Shown here in pieces: positions 26,646-37,415 of a stretch of DNA of 64,000 nucleotides. Made by a program: the position numbers and the translations under genes. The notes beneath the pieces were generated by a model, which ran no database searches, was not told the origin of the DNA, and saw nothing but the letters and a program-made list of their open reading frames with translations. How positions within the stretch are numbered: position 1 is the first letter of the stretch; each line of letters starts with the position of its first letter. This DNA comes from an uncultured Bacteroidota bacterium (GTDB taxonomy: Bacteria > Bacteroidota > Bacteroidia > Flavobacteriales > Flavobacteriaceae): assembly GCA_902554655.1 (NCBI GenBank), contig CACDPE010000001.1, forward strand, positions 62,001-126,000, read 5' to 3'.

Positions 26646-27779
26646 TTAATTTAAAGTATTTATATTTTTAGAAAAGATTAGATTTGTTTTTGGACCTACT
26701 ACATAATTTAAAATTTCAAATTTTAAATTAATTGTAGTTTTAACTTCTTTAGTTTTTATATAAATAGTTTTAGATGACTTTGGAGATAGTTCAATGTATT
26801 TATAATCGTTGTGGAATGTGTATTCTCCAGTATAATTTAGGTTAATAGGTGCTACAGACTTATTTTTTAATTCAACCTCTAAAATTTTAACTTTTCTATC
26901 TCTATAATTGTATCCCTTAGAAATTATCTCAAAATTATTTTTAATGACTTGGTTTAGATTTTCTGATTTTCCAATTACAAGGTCTCTGTACCATACAAAT
27001 GTATTACCATCAAAGAGAGCTTTTTTTACAGAGTCTATTGATTTATTTTTTGACATGATGAATGTCAATGGTCGATGATAACTTTCTTTTTTGTTAATAA
27101 AGTCCCATTGAATTAAAATGTGTACATCACTGGTACCCATGATTGTTAATTCATTTTCAAGAGCAATTTGTAGAGCTTCCTCAGAAAAAGTATCGAAATT
27201 AACAACCTCTATTCCATGAAGCAACCCTTTTCTTATGATCTCTTTATGTATTGGATCTAATTTTGCTATCCCATCACTTCTATTCGCTTCCCAATGAGGA
27301 TGATTCCAGAAAACAAATGCCCCTTGTTTATTAGCTTCTTTAATTGCTTTTGAAAATTCTAATGGTTTTTTATCAATATCAAAAAATCTATTTGCGTCAT
27401 CAATAAAAATAGCATTGAAATGACCAGGAGGCATAGGTTTAGTAATTTCTGTTCCATGAACTACAGCTAGTGGTTGATTTTTAACATAGCCACCAGCTAT
27501 TTGAAATGATCTATTTCTGTTTTTATGTGGAATGTCTGATATATGTGATTGATATTCAATATGTTCAGTTAATGAAATTAAATCAATACTATCCCTCAAA
27601 GCTTCATCAACTCTAAGCGTTGGCCATACAACACCATCTGAAAAAACAGTATGTATATGTAAGTCCGATGATATATAATAATAATCATTTGGGCTTTCGA
27701 AAAAAGTTTTTATTCCCTGAGAATGATTGGTGAAACTAAATACTAGGAGCAATAAAAAAATTTTAGTTCTATTAATCAT
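26646..27779 (-). CDS. Secreted PHP-domain phosphodiesterase (Sb-PDE-like)
   Basis: The 377 residues begin with a signal peptide (MINRTKIFLLLLVFSFTNHSQ), so the protein is exported. A PHP metal-binding domain follows: DLHIHTVFSDGVVWP (39-53), LTEHIEY, HGTEITK and the downstream FWNHPHWE and MGTSDVH segments supply the His/Asp/Glu ligands. Such proteins are labelled Sb-PDE family phosphodiesterases after an organophosphate diesterase; the natural substrate in Flavobacteriia is unknown, with phosphate scavenging one possibility. The C-terminal 100 residues look beta-rich and may form an accessory domain. It is one base from the MATE gene and probably co-transcribed. Confidence 0.8.
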   Translation of the reverse strand: MINRTKIFLLLLVFSFTNHSQGIKTFFESPNDYYYISSDLHIHTVFSDGVVWPTLRVDEALRDSIDLISLTEHIEYQSHISDIPHKNRNRSFQIAGGYVKNQPLAVVHGTEITKPMPPGHFNAIFIDDANRFFDIDKKPLEFSKAIKEANKQGAFVFWNHPHWEANRSDGIAKLDPIHKEIIRKGLLHGIEVVNFDTFSEEALQIALENELTIMGTSDVHILIQWDFINKKESYHRPLTFIMSKNKSIDSVKKALFDGNTFVWYRDLVIGKSENLNQVIKNNFEIISKGYNYRDRKVKILEVELKNKSVAPINLNYTGEYTFHNDYKYIELSPKSSKTIYIKTKEVKTTINLKFEILNYVVGPKTNLIFSKNINTLN

Positions 27780-27896
27780 TTTAATTAATAAATTAATGTT
27801 TATTTAGTAATATACTCAATATTTAAACTATATTATAATTATATAGTATTCATTCAAATTACTATCCTAAATTTTGAATACAGTAAAGTTTAAATA

Positions 27897-28946
27897 TTAA
27901 AAATAAATATCACCTGAAGAATGATCTTTTTTGGCTCCTGTTACTGATTTTAAACAGTTAGTTTTGTTTTGTATTCTAAGAACACCTAAAAGAGCAAAAA
28001 TTAAAGCTTCCTTAAAATCAATTATCTGTTTGTTGGGTATATAGATATTAATGTTGTATTCATTTCGAAGAATATCAACTAAATTATTGTTATAAGTTCC
28101 TCCTCCGCTAAGTAGAACCTTTTCTGAATCATTGATGTTTTTACTTATTTGAAAAGCTGCGTGATTTACAAAAGTCGCCATGGCTTCTTCCTCAGAAATT
28201 TTATAACTATCTATCATTGGAAAAATTTTATCAATTACGAATTCAATTCCTAAAGACTTAGGATTTTTTTTAGAATAAAATGATATAGAATTTAATTGGT
28301 GAAATAAATTTCTATTAATTTTTCCCCTTGATGATAAGATGCCATTCTCATCATATTCAAATCCTATTTTTTTTGAATAAAAATTTAATACAGTATTTAA
28401 TGGACAAATATCATATGCAGTAATTTGATTATCATATTTAATTGACAGGTTTATAAAACCACCTAGATTAAGACAATACTTAAATTTTGAAAATAAAATT
28501 TTATCTCCAATAGGAACTAGAGGAGCACCTTGCCCATTTAAACTTAAATCTTGAGCTCTAAAATTATTAACTGTCTTAATTCCTGTAATTTTATTAATGA
28601 TTTCACCATTTCCAATTTGTAATGTGATTCCAATATCAGGTTGATGAAAAACAGTATGACCATGAGATGAAATCAAATTAATATTTTTTAGATTAAAATC
28701 CGAAATAAATTTATTTATAGATTCGCCAATAAAAGTCCCAAATTCAATATCAATTTTTTTTATTTCTTTAGGTTTTTTTTCAACAATATTGTGAAGTTTT
28801 TTCAAAATATTTTTATTATAGCTAATGGATATAGAATTAGCTATTATAAAATTTGAAAGATTTTCTAAATCAAAAATTACATGACATAGATCTAGCCCAT
28901 CTAAGGAAGTTCCACTCATTACTCCGATAACTTCAATTTTATTCAT
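27897..28946 (-). CDS. anmK: Anhydro-N-acetylmuramic acid kinase
   Basis: Recycling enzyme that hydrolyses and phosphorylates 1,6-anhydroMurNAc to MurNAc-6-phosphate. The N-terminal GVMSGTSLDGLDL (8-20) is the diagnostic ATP-binding loop; SHGHTVFHQP (about 114-123), NLGGFINLS and LLSGGGTYNNNL follow. The 349-residue length matches Bacteroidota members. The gene is transcribed with rpe and rpoD upstream of it. After its stop there is a 117-base gap without recognisable features. Confidence 0.93.
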   Translation of the reverse strand: MNKIEVIGVMSGTSLDGLDLCHVIFDLENLSNFIIANSISISYNKNILKKLHNIVEKKPKEIKKIDIEFGTFIGESINKFISDFNLKNINLISSHGHTVFHQPDIGITLQIGNGEIINKITGIKTVNNFRAQDLSLNGQGAPLVPIGDKILFSKFKYCLNLGGFINLSIKYDNQITAYDICPLNTVLNFYSKKIGFEYDENGILSSRGKINRNLFHQLNSISFYSKKNPKSLGIEFVIDKIFPMIDSYKISEEEAMATFVNHAAFQISKNINDSEKVLLSGGGTYNNNLVDILRNEYNINIYIPNKQIIDFKEALIFALLGVLRIQNKTNCLKSVTGAKKDHSSGDIYF

Positions 28947-28976
28947 TATCGATGGAAAGTATTAAAAAAAATTTAA

Positions 28977-29636
28977 TTATAGGGAATTTAAATAAGAAAT
29001 GGTTGAAATAGGATCTTTAGATTTAAAAACAGAACTACCTGCTACTAGAACGTTAGCACCAGAATCAAAAAGTTGTTTAGCATTTTCTTTATTCACTCCA
29101 CCATCAACCTCAATTAAAGCTCTTGAGTTGGTTTTTTCTATAAGATTTTTTAATTCTTCAACTTTTTTATAGGTGTTTTCTATAAATGATTGTCCTCCAA
29201 ATCCTGGATTAACACTCATTAGGCATACTAAATCAATGTCTCCTATTATTGTATTCAATGAAGAAACTGGGGAGTGAGGATTAATTGCAACACCACTTTT
29301 CATCCCATTATTTTTAATATTTTCAACTGTTCTATGTAAATGGGTGGAGGCTTCTAGGTGAACAGTAAGAATTTCACTACCAAGCTCAGCAAACTTTTGT
29401 ACGTATCGTTCAGGATTGACAATCATAAGGTGTACATCCAAAGTTTTTTTTGCATGTTTTTTGAAAACTTCCATTATGGGAGTACCAAAAGAAATATTTG
29501 GAACAAAAACACCATCCATCACATCGATGTGAAACCAATCTGCTTCACTTTTGTTAATCAAATCAATTTCATCTTCTAACTTTCCAAAATTACAGGCTAG
29601 CATTGAAGGTGCTATAATTTTAATATTACTATCCAA
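28977..29636 (-). CDS. rpe: Ribulose-phosphate 3-epimerase
   Basis: Interconverts ribulose-5-phosphate and xylulose-5-phosphate in the pentose phosphate pathway. The TIM-barrel motifs are [25 protein letters not shown] (about 37-52), [14 protein letters not shown] and EVDGGVN with the phosphate-binding [11 protein letters not shown]. The 219-residue length is normal. The start is TTG at 29636, overlapping the end of rpoD by eight bases; the only nearby ATG would remove the first strand. Confidence 0.95.
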   Translation of the reverse strand: MDSNIKIIAPSMLACNFGKLEDEIDLINKSEADWFHIDVMDGVFVPNISFGTPIMEVFKKHAKKTLDVHLMIVNPERYVQKFAELGSEILTVHLEASTHLHRTVENIKNNGMKSGVAINPHSPVSSLNTIIGDIDLVCLMSVNPGFGGQSFIENTYKKVEELKNLIEKTNSRALIEVDGGVNKENAKQLFDSGANVLVAGSSVFKSKDPISTISYLNSL

Positions 29637-30492
29637 GATATGTTTTTAATATTTTACTTCTTGAAGTATGTTTTAATCTTCGTATAGCCTTTTCTTTAAT
29701 CTGTCTGACACGTTCTCTAGTTAAATCAAATGTTTCACCAATTTCTTCAAGGGTCATAGCATGTTGTTCTCCTAAACCAAAGTATAGCCTAACAACATCT
29801 GCTTCTCTTGGTGTGAGTGTTTCCAAAGCTCTCTCAATTTCGGTTTGTAGTGATTCATGTAATAAACCTTTATCAGGGTTAGGAGATTCACCACTTTTAA
29901 GAACATCATACAAATTCGAGTCTTCACCTTCAACTAGAGGCGCGTCCATTGAAACATGTCGACCTGAGTTTTTCATGGATTCCTTTACGTCAGAAACGGT
30001 CATATCGAGTTCCTTAGCAATTTCTTCTGCAGACGGCACTCTTTCATTAGCTTGCTCTAAAAAAGCATACATCTTATTAATTTTATTTATTGAACCGATT
30101 TTATTCAGTGGAAGTCTAACTATTCTAGATTGTTCAGCAAGTGCCTGAAGAATTGATTGTCTAATCCACCAAACAGCATATGAGATAAACTTAAACCCTC
30201 GGGTTTCGTCAAATCGTTTTGCAGCTTTTATTAAACCTAAGTTTCCTTCATTTATTAAGTCTGGTAAGGTTAAACCCTGGTTTTGGTATTGCTTAGCAAC
30301 AGAAACAACAAATCTTAAATTTGCTTTTGTTAATTTTTCCAGTGCTATTTCATCACCTTCCTTTATTCTTTGGGCTAATTCAACTTCTTCTTCAGCGGTT
30401 ATAAGATCAACTTTACCAATTTCTTGTAAATATTTATCTAAAGAAGCTGTTTCTCTGTTTGTAACCTGTTTTGTTATTTTGAGTTGTCTCAT
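29629..30492 (-). CDS. rpoD: Primary sigma factor RpoD/SigA (short Bacteroidota type)
   Basis: Main sigma factor directing RNA polymerase to TAnnTTTG-type promoters. At 287 residues it lacks region 1.1 and the non-conserved insert of E. coli sigma-70. Region 1.2 starts at about residue 17 ([11 protein letters not shown]), region 2 includes [18 protein letters not shown] and [13 protein letters not shown], region 3 about 130-200, and region 4 ends with the helix-turn-helix [20 protein letters not shown]. This is the standard form in the phylum. It lies between pnp and rpe. Confidence 0.96.
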   Translation of the reverse strand: MRQLKITKQVTNRETASLDKYLQEIGKVDLITAEEEVELAQRIKEGDEIALEKLTKANLRFVVSVAKQYQNQGLTLPDLINEGNLGLIKAAKRFDETRGFKFISYAVWWIRQSILQALAEQSRIVRLPLNKIGSINKINKMYAFLEQANERVPSAEEIAKELDMTVSDVKESMKNSGRHVSMDAPLVEGEDSNLYDVLKSGESPNPDKGLLHESLQTEIERALETLTPREADVVRLYFGLGEQHAMTLEEIGETFDLTRERVRQIKEKAIRRLKHTSRSKILKTYLG

Positions 30493-30539
30493 TAAAGTAC
30501 TTTATTACTTATACGAAATAATAATAAAAAGGTTTCATT

Positions 30540-32657
30540 TTATTCCTTTTTTTTTGGTCTTTCAAGTAAAATTTTTCTAGAAACTTTTTGTTTTTTAGTT
30601 CTAGAATCAATGCCTAAATACTTAACCCTTGTAACATCACCGATATTTAAGTATTTTTCAACTTTTTCAACTCTCTCCCAAGCAATTTCAGAAACATGTA
30701 ATAAAACTTCTTTACCAGGTCGAAATTCGACAACTGCACCAAATTCTAAAATCTTAACTACTTTTACATCATATTCTTTTCCATATTCAGGTTTGAATGT
30801 AATATCATCGATTTTTTTAATAACTGTATCAATCATTTCTTGGTTGGTTCCGAGTATTTCAATAATACCCTTTTCATCTTCTTCTTCAATTACTATTGTT
30901 GTGCCGGTTTCTTTTTGCATTTCTTGAATTACTTTTCCTCCAGGTCCAATGACTGCACCAATGTAGTCTCCATCAATAACCACTTTAACCATTTTAGGAG
31001 CATGGGGTTTAACTGAACGAGCAGGTTGTTCAATTGTTTTGGTTAGTTCATTTAAAATTTCTAATCTACCAACTCTTGCTTGTTCTAAAGCTTTAACTAT
31101 GATTTCATAAGAAAGACCTTTTATTTTTATATCCATTTGACATGCAGTAATACCATCACTTGTTCCTGTAACTTTAAAATCCATATCACCTAAATGGTCT
31201 TCATCACCTAAAATATCTGATAAAACTGAGAACCTTTCACCATCAGAGATTAATCCCATTGCAATTCCTGAAACTGGTTTACTAATTTTGACACCAGCAT
31301 CCATCAGTGCCATAGTTCCTGAACAAACTGTAGCCATAGATGATGAGCCATTAGATTCAAGCACTTCGGAAACTACTCTAACAGTGTATGGACAATCTTT
31401 TGGAAATACTTTACTTAAGGCCCTTTGAGCTAAGTTACCATGCCCGATTTCTCTTCTAGATGTTCCTCTCAATGGTCTAGCCTCACCTGTTGAAAATGGC
31501 GGGAAATTATAATGTAAATAAAAGTTTTCTTCACCTTGATGTGTTGGAGAATCAATAATATTAGCATCTCTTGAAGTTCCTAAAGTAACTGTTGCTAAAG
31601 CTTGAGTTTCGCCTCTGGTGAAAATTGATGACCCATGAGTTGAGGGTAAATAATCCACTTCACACCAAATTGGCCTAATATCCGTGGTCTTTCTTCCGTC
31701 CAATCTAATCCCCTCGCTTAAAACTAACTCTCTAATAGCTTCTTTCTCAACTTTATAAAAATAGCTTAAAACAAGACTTTCATTCTCTTCAAGTTCCTCC
31801 TCACTGAAAGACTCTAGAAGATTTTCTTTAACGTTTGCAAATTCCTCTGATCTTTGTTTTTTCCCTAATCCTTTTTTAGCAATTTCATAACATTTACCGT
31901 AAGAATGATTGTGAACCTTATCTAATAATTCTTTGTCTTCAATACTTTGATCATACTTTCTAATATCTTTTTTTCCAATTTCATTTACTAAATCCTTTTG
32001 CGCGTCAATTTGTACTTTAATTGCTTCATGACCAAATTTGATAGCGTCAGTCATTTCTTGCTCTGATATTTCATCAAATTCACCTTCAACCATTGAAACC
32101 GAATCATAGCTTGCTCCAACCATTATATCAATATCAGATTCCTCTAATTGTGATCTACTTGGATTGATAATAAAATCTTCATTAATTCTACCTACTCGCA
32201 CCTCAGAAATTGGATACTCAAATGGAATATCAGACAATTGAATTACTGTTGAAGCAGCTAAACCAGCTAAAGAATCTGGCATTACATTTTCATCATGAGA
32301 CATCAATTGAATCATAACCTGAGTTTCATGATGATAATCTTTTGGAAAAAGAGGTCTTAGAACTCTATCAACAAGCCTCATTGTTAGAATTTCTTCGTTC
32401 GATGGCCTTGCTTCTCTTTTAAAAAAACCACCTGGAAATTTTCCTGCAGCAGCGAATTTTTCCCTGTAATCAACAGTTAATGGTAAAAAATCAACTGGAC
32501 TTGCATTTCTAGCAGAAACTACAGTTGCAAGAAGCATGGCATTTCCCATCTGAATTACCGCAGAGCCATCAGCTTGTTTTGCTAGTTTTCCTGTTTCTAT
32601 TGAAATAACTCTACCATCAGGTAGAGAGATTTCTTTTTTATAAACTTTTGTATTCAT
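30540..32657 (-). CDS. pnp: Polyribonucleotide nucleotidyltransferase (PNPase)
   Basis: Phosphorolytic 3'-5' exoribonuclease in mRNA turnover. The 705 residues comprise two RNase PH domains (the second contains [15 protein letters not shown] and the catalytic [16 protein letters not shown]), a KH domain ([18 protein letters not shown], about residue 575) and a C-terminal S1 domain ([20 protein letters not shown]). The length is normal. It follows rpsO by about 50 bases, the widespread rpsO-pnp pairing. Confidence 0.97.
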   Translation of the reverse strand: MNTKVYKKEISLPDGRVISIETGKLAKQADGSAVIQMGNAMLLATVVSARNASPVDFLPLTVDYREKFAAAGKFPGGFFKREARPSNEEILTMRLVDRVLRPLFPKDYHHETQVMIQLMSHDENVMPDSLAGLAASTVIQLSDIPFEYPISEVRVGRINEDFIINPSRSQLEESDIDIMVGASYDSVSMVEGEFDEISEQEMTDAIKFGHEAIKVQIDAQKDLVNEIGKKDIRKYDQSIEDKELLDKVHNHSYGKCYEIAKKGLGKKQRSEEFANVKENLLESFSEEELEENESLVLSYFYKVEKEAIRELVLSEGIRLDGRKTTDIRPIWCEVDYLPSTHGSSIFTRGETQALATVTLGTSRDANIIDSPTHQGEENFYLHYNFPPFSTGEARPLRGTSRREIGHGNLAQRALSKVFPKDCPYTVRVVSEVLESNGSSSMATVCSGTMALMDAGVKISKPVSGIAMGLISDGERFSVLSDILGDEDHLGDMDFKVTGTSDGITACQMDIKIKGLSYEIIVKALEQARVGRLEILNELTKTIEQPARSVKPHAPKMVKVVIDGDYIGAVIGPGGKVIQEMQKETGTTIVIEEEDEKGIIEILGTNQEMIDTVIKKIDDITFKPEYGKEYDVKVVKILEFGAVVEFRPGKEVLLHVSEIAWERVEKVEKYLNIGDVTRVKYLGIDSRTKKQKVSRKILLERPKKKE

Positions 32658-32708
32658 ATGTTTTCATTAATTAAGTGTTGTGTGAGTAGCAACCAATGAA
32701 AACTAATA

Positions 32709-32978
32709 TTATTTTCTTAGAGATAGTTTTTTAATTATTGATCTATATCTGTTAATATCTTTATTTTTTAAATAATTAAGAAGACTTTTTCTTTTTCCAA
32801 CCATTTTTAAAAGAGATCTTTCGGTGTTGTAATCTTTTTTATTCTCTTTAAGATGATTAGTTAAATGATTAATTCTAGTAGTAAATAATGCTATTTGACC
32901 TTCAGTAGATCCTGAATCTTTTTCTGAAGCCCCATTATCTTTAAAAATATCTTCCCTAATTTTCTTTGTTATATACAT
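32709..32978 (-). CDS. rpsO: 30S ribosomal protein S15
   Basis: Binds the central domain of 16S rRNA early in small-subunit assembly. The 89 residues contain GSTEGQIALFTTRINHLTNHL (about 22-42) and KKDYNTERSLLKMVGKRKSLLNYLK, the family core. A clear TAnnTTTG box lies on this strand 20 bases upstream of the ATG, so it probably heads its own transcript with pnp behind it. Confidence 0.97.
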   Translation of the reverse strand: MYITKKIREDIFKDNGASEKDSGSTEGQIALFTTRINHLTNHLKENKKDYNTERSLLKMVGKRKSLLNYLKNKDINRYRSIIKKLSLRK

Positions 32979-32998
32979 TAAACTCTTTTTTTGTGGCG

Positions 32999-33006
32999 CA
33001 AATATA
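32999..33006 (-). promoter_or_regulatory. -7 promoter box for rpsO-pnp
   Basis: On the minus strand the site reads TATATTTG followed by CGCC, an exact TAnnTTTG match in the 38-base gap between accD and rpsO. The expected transcription start is about 15 bases before the rpsO ATG. Confidence 0.6.
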
Positions 33007-33016
33007 GTATAATTTT

Positions 33017-33889
33017 TTAATGTTCTTGAGAATTTTTTCTCAATGGCTTATTTAAAATTAAGTCTAAGTAAAGGTTGATTTTATCTTTTAAATCATTTCT
33101 GTGAGAAATAAAATCAATAAATCCATGCTCGAGTAAAAATTCAGACTTTTGAAAACCATCTGGCAAATCTTGTCCAGTTGTATCTTTAACCACCCTAGGT
33201 CCAGCAAAACCAATTAATGCTCCTGGCTCTGAGATAATTATATCACCGAGCATAGCAAAAGATGCAGTTGTACCACCTGTTGTTGGATCAGTACAAAGAG
33301 ATATGTATGGGATTTTTTTATTTGATAGTTCAGATAACTTTGCGGAAGTTTTAGCCATTTGCATTAAAGATATAGCCCCTTCCATCATTCTAGCTCCACC
33401 TGATTTTGATATTATGAGTAGTGGAGATTTTGTTTTTATTGAATGGTCTACTGCTCTTGAAATTTTTTCACCCACAACAGAGCCCATTGACCCACCTATG
33501 TAAGTAAAATCCATAGCTGCAATAGTTAAATTTTTACCTTTCGATTTACCATAGGCAACTGCTATAGCATCTTTAAGACCTGTTTTTTTTTGTGCTTCTT
33601 TAATTCTTTGTGGATATGTTTTTGTATCAGTAAACTTCAAGGGATCAGAAGCTGTAAGATTATCAAAAAGATTTTCATATTTATCATCATCAAAAAATAT
33701 TTTAAAATATTCTGATGAGCCGATTCTCATGTGAAAATTATCTTCAGGAGAAACAAAATTATTTTTTACTAATTCATCATTATCAACAATTTTTCCTGAG
33801 GGAGTCTTATGCCACAGACCATCCGGGGTATTTTTTTTGTCCTTAGTGTTTGTTTGAATCCCTTTTCTTGTTCTTTTAAACCAAGCCAT
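33017..33889 (-). CDS. accD: Acetyl-CoA carboxylase carboxyltransferase subunit beta, lacking zinc-ribbon cysteines
   Basis: Beta subunit of the carboxyltransferase that forms malonyl-CoA for fatty-acid synthesis. The crotonase-like core is intact: [49 protein letters not shown] and GFAGPRV. The N-terminal zinc ribbon of E. coli AccD (four Cys) is present only as a shell: the ligand positions read T29, G32, S47 and D50 in HKTPSGKIV and [14 protein letters not shown] recall the same in other Flavobacteriia. The accA partner is not in the window. The 290-residue length is normal. Confidence 0.95.
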   Translation of the reverse strand: MAWFKRTRKGIQTNTKDKKNTPDGLWHKTPSGKIVDNDELVKNNFVSPEDNFHMRIGSSEYFKIFFDDDKYENLFDNLTASDPLKFTDTKTYPQRIKEAQKKTGLKDAIAVAYGKSKGKNLTIAAMDFTYIGGSMGSVVGEKISRAVDHSIKTKSPLLIISKSGGARMMEGAISLMQMAKTSAKLSELSNKKIPYISLCTDPTTGGTTASFAMLGDIIISEPGALIGFAGPRVVKDTTGQDLPDGFQKSEFLLEHGFIDFISHRNDLKDKINLYLDLILNKPLRKNSQEH

Positions 33890-33910
33890 AAAAAAAACTG
33901 TAAAAATAAA

Positions 33911-34960
33911 CTACAATGTATTAATATTATTTAAATCTTTAAATGCTTGCTCAAGCCTATCAACAAATGCTTCTTCACCTTTTCTCAACCAAACTCTTGG
34001 ATCATAAAATTTTTTATTAGGAATATCATCTCCATCAGGGTTTCCAATTTGGTTTATTAAATATTCTGAATTTTCATTAAAGTAATTTTTTACTCCACTC
34101 ATAAAAGCAAATTGCATATCAGTATCAATATTCATTTTTACAGCACCATATGAAATTGCCTCTCTGATCTCTTCAACAGATGAACCAGAACCGCCATGAA
34201 AAACAAAATTTACAGAGTTATCAGGTAAATTGAATTTTTTTGAAATATATTCTTGTGAATTCTTTAAAATTTTTGGAGTTAATTTAACATTACCAGGTTT
34301 GTAAACACCATGAACATTACCAAATGCGGCAGCTATTGTAAATCTATTACTGACTTCGGATAACTGTTCATATGCATATGCAACTTCTTCAGGTTGAGTG
34401 TATAGTTTAGAGTCATCAATATCAGTATTATCAACCCCATCTTCTTCGCCTCCTGTAACACCAAGTTCAATTTCTAGGGTCATATCAATTTTTGACATTC
34501 TCTTAAGGTATTCTTTACAAGTTGAAATATTGTCAACAATATCTTCCTCAGAAAGATCAATCATGTGAGAGCTAAATAAAGGTTTTCCGTGCTTAGAATA
34601 ATGTATTTCACTTTCATCCAATAAACCATCAACCCAGGGTAATAACTTTCTCGCAGCGTGGTCTGTGTGTAATATTACAGTACTATTGTACGACTTCGCA
34701 AGCTCATGAACGTGTTTAGCACCTGCTATGGAACCCTTAATTGAAGCTATTTGATCTGTATTTCCTAATCCTTTACCTGCATTGAAGCTACCTCCTCCAT
34801 TAGAAAATTGAATTATAACGGGTGCATTTAATTTTGCTGCTGTTTCTAATGTTGCGTTAATTGAATTTGATCCGATTACGTTAACTGCAGGAATAGCAAA
34901 TTTCTTTTGTTTTGCTAAATCAAAAATTTTTTGAACATCATTTCCAGTAAGTATACTCAT
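33911..34960 (-). CDS. fbaA: Class II fructose-bisphosphate aldolase
   Basis: Zinc-dependent aldolase of glycolysis and gluconeogenesis that cleaves fructose-1,6-bisphosphate. The 349 residues are of the E. coli FbaA (class IIA) type: AIPAVNVIGSNSINATLE at the N-terminus, HTDHAARKLLPW with two metal-binding/catalytic residues (about 100-111), ELGVTGGEEDGVDN, and the phosphate-binding VFHGGSGSS. It lies 21 bases upstream of accD with its own -7 box in front. Confidence 0.96.
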   Translation of the reverse strand: MSILTGNDVQKIFDLAKQKKFAIPAVNVIGSNSINATLETAAKLNAPVIIQFSNGGGSFNAGKGLGNTDQIASIKGSIAGAKHVHELAKSYNSTVILHTDHAARKLLPWVDGLLDESEIHYSKHGKPLFSSHMIDLSEEDIVDNISTCKEYLKRMSKIDMTLEIELGVTGGEEDGVDNTDIDDSKLYTQPEEVAYAYEQLSEVSNRFTIAAAFGNVHGVYKPGNVKLTPKILKNSQEYISKKFNLPDNSVNFVFHGGSGSSVEEIREAISYGAVKMNIDTDMQFAFMSGVKNYFNENSEYLINQIGNPDGDDIPNKKFYDPRVWLRKGEEAFVDRLEQAFKDLNNINTL

Positions 34961-34976
34961 ATTTTATTTTGAAAAG

Positions 34977-34984
34977 CAAAACTA
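34977..34984 (-). promoter_or_regulatory. -7 promoter box for fbaA
   Basis: TAGTTTTG on the minus strand matches TAnnTTTG and lies 16 bases upstream of the fbaA ATG in the 40-base gap after tamL. accD may be read from the same transcript. Confidence 0.5.
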
Positions 34985-35000
34985 ATAAGAAAAAAGGAAG

Positions 35001-37385
35001 TTAAAAAGGATAATTTAAACCAATATTAAAGACAGCTTTTTTTAATGAAAAATCTTTTAACCATCTTCTGCTTTTTGCTGATGAGGGATTGTATGTTTTT
35101 AAACCCATATCAAGTCTAAAAATAAACAATCCAGAATCATATCTTAATCCAAATCCACTTCCAATTGCTAATTCATCAAGATCTTTGAGGCCATCAAAAC
35201 TTCTTGAAGATTCATTAGTATCATCAAAAATATTCCAAATATTTCCAATATCTGAAAATAAAGCACCATTAAAATTTCCAAACATTTTAAATCTGTATTC
35301 GAGATTTAAAGCTAGTTTGAAATTAGCTTCATTAAACTCGTTTTTAGCACCACTTGAGCCTGGTCCTAGTTTATAAACTTCCCATGCTCTATTGTCATTT
35401 GATCCTCCACCAAAAAATGATTCTGAAAATGGAATATTATTAGAATTACCAAATGGAACAGCAATTCCTCCAAAATATCTTAAAGCAAAGGTAGAGTTGT
35501 CACTTATATCCCAATGTCTAATAAAACTATATTCCATCTTTATAAATTGGGAAAATTCTAAATCTGAGATAAGCTTTTTCCCTTGATTATTTTTTTTAGA
35601 TATTAAACTTGCTAGATTTCCAGATGATTTTAATTTAAGTTTCCATTGTTTAAAATTTCTTTTATCATATCTGTTATCATAATTATTTGAAATTTGAAAG
35701 CTTGAACTAATAATTAAATTATTAGCAATAAGTCTTTCTCTTCTTCCTTCAATATAGCTAACTAGGGAATAATCATCATTAGTTGTAGCTAAATTCTCAT
35801 TTAATATGTCATTTATAAATAAATTAATTCCATTAGGAATGGATAATTCATTATTGGTGAAATATTTTGGGTCAGAGGTATATTTTTTTGAAATTAGATT
35901 TATTTGTTCATAAGAGTTTGAGTAAATATTAAAGTAGTTTTCAATATTTTTATTATTAATTAATTCAATCTCTAAAGGTGAAAAATTAAAAAATTTTTTA
36001 GAATTAGACCATGCATAATTATAATTAAACTTAAAACTATTTCTATCTAATCCAATATTATTTTGATTTGATGACCCTAAACTTAAAAATGTTCTTTTAT
36101 TTTCCAGAGATTTTGATGAATTCTCAAAGATTAAAAACCTTGGAAAATCAATAGTTAAATCATAATTAACTTGAGAAATTGTTTTATCCCCAGATTTCCC
36201 AACTGATCCGCTGGCAGAAATATTAAAATTTTCTCCTTTTTTGAAAAAATTTCTGGATTTAAATCTATTTTCAAAAGCTATACCAATATCCTCAATATCA
36301 GATTGCTTTATATCAAAACCAAATCCAAGTCCAAATCTTTTCTTGTTATTTAAAATGATATTGGCATTTAGTTTATTTCCATTTGTTTCATCATATTGAA
36401 CTGATGGAAAATTAAATAAATCAAGACTGTTAAGTTCCTTAAGTGTTGCTTTTCTCAACGAATCGTTAAAAATAGAACCTTCCTCAAATTTAATTTTTGA
36501 TAATATAAAATCATCTTTAAATCTAAAGTTTGCTTCATTATCAACTTGTTTTAAAATAATATTATTTATTTTAAAAATTTCATGGTTATTTCCATCAATT
36601 ATAATTTCTACAGGAAGAGAATAATTGTTACCTGCTGGATCAACTTTAACAGAAAAAGAAATAGAATTTATTTGAAATCCATAAATACCATTATTTCTAA
36701 ATAAGGTGTAAAGTCTATTTCTTTCTAAATCAAAATTTTTTGTTTCAAAAAAATTATTTTCTATTATAAATGATTTTGATTTGTTAGCCTCATATATTGA
36801 ATCAATAATCTTAGATTCTATTTTTGAATTTATTTCTCCTAAATAATATCTTGAGCCTGTTTCAATATTGAAATCAACAAAAGCTTTTTTATTCGTTTTT
36901 TTGATTACTTCAAAGGATAGAGAATTATCTAGATATCCCATGTTTTGGAAGTAAAGATTTAAATTATCTAATGATTTATTAATTTCAGAGCTATCTATTA
37001 AACTAATTTTTTCACCATTATTAATCTTCCAATCATTAAAATTTTTGAAGTATTTTTTTAATTGTAATACTTGTTTTTGAGAAAAAATGTTGTTTAGTTT
37101 TTTTTGTTTTTTTTGTTCATTAACCCATTTATCAAAAATACTATCAGGATTTTTCTTGGCTGAAGATGAAATAATAGCATTGAACGGAATTCCAAGTAAT
37201 TTCGAATTCTCTTTAAAAGTTATTAAATCTGATAGAGAGTCTTTTTTAATCAGATTTCCATTTATTTTGATATTAGTCTTTTCTAGTATTAAATCTTCAT
37301 CTACTAAGGATTTTTGTAATGAACAACTAACAGTAAAAAAGGATAGTACAAATATTAGTTTTATTTTTACAAGGTTTTTAAACAT
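35001..37385 (-). CDS. tamL: TamL: BamA/TamA-family outer-membrane assembly lipoprotein
   Basis: Omp85-family outer-membrane barrel, 794 residues. Unlike classical TamA it has a lipoprotein signal (LSFFTVSCSL, lipidated C21), the hallmark of the Bacteroidota TamL variant. The periplasmic part (about 25-400) contains POTRA-like repeats; from about residue 400 the bacterial surface antigen barrel follows, with FFGGGSNDNRAWEVYKLGPG as the conserved loop region and a terminal Phe (NIGLNYPF). The known role in the phylum is outer-membrane protein assembly or phospholipid traffic together with TamB, which is not in the window. It is divergent from the trmH-like gene with a 30-base gap. Confidence 0.88.
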   Translation of the reverse strand: MFKNLVKIKLIFVLSFFTVSCSLQKSLVDEDLILEKTNIKINGNLIKKDSLSDLITFKENSKLLGIPFNAIISSSAKKNPDSIFDKWVNEQKKQKKLNNIFSQKQVLQLKKYFKNFNDWKINNGEKISLIDSSEINKSLDNLNLYFQNMGYLDNSLSFEVIKKTNKKAFVDFNIETGSRYYLGEINSKIESKIIDSIYEANKSKSFIIENNFFETKNFDLERNRLYTLFRNNGIYGFQINSISFSVKVDPAGNNYSLPVEIIIDGNNHEIFKINNIILKQVDNEANFRFKDDFILSKIKFEEGSIFNDSLRKATLKELNSLDLFNFPSVQYDETNGNKLNANIILNNKKRFGLGFGFDIKQSDIEDIGIAFENRFKSRNFFKKGENFNISASGSVGKSGDKTISQVNYDLTIDFPRFLIFENSSKSLENKRTFLSLGSSNQNNIGLDRNSFKFNYNYAWSNSKKFFNFSPLEIELINNKNIENYFNIYSNSYEQINLISKKYTSDPKYFTNNELSIPNGINLFINDILNENLATTNDDYSLVSYIEGRRERLIANNLIISSSFQISNNYDNRYDKRNFKQWKLKLKSSGNLASLISKKNNQGKKLISDLEFSQFIKMEYSFIRHWDISDNSTFALRYFGGIAVPFGNSNNIPFSESFFGGGSNDNRAWEVYKLGPGSSGAKNEFNEANFKLALNLEYRFKMFGNFNGALFSDIGNIWNIFDDTNESSRSFDGLKDLDELAIGSGFGLRYDSGLFIFRLDMGLKTYNPSSAKSRRWLKDFSLKKAVFNIGLNYPF

Positions 37386-37415
37386 ATTATATAAAGTAAA
37401 AATACACCTAATTAA

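Noticed and set aside
27780-27896. 117-base gap between anmK and the PHP-type gene as a possible small RNA or terminator site
   Set aside because: The sequence is about 85% A/T without a stable hairpin, promoter match or conserved motif that I could see.
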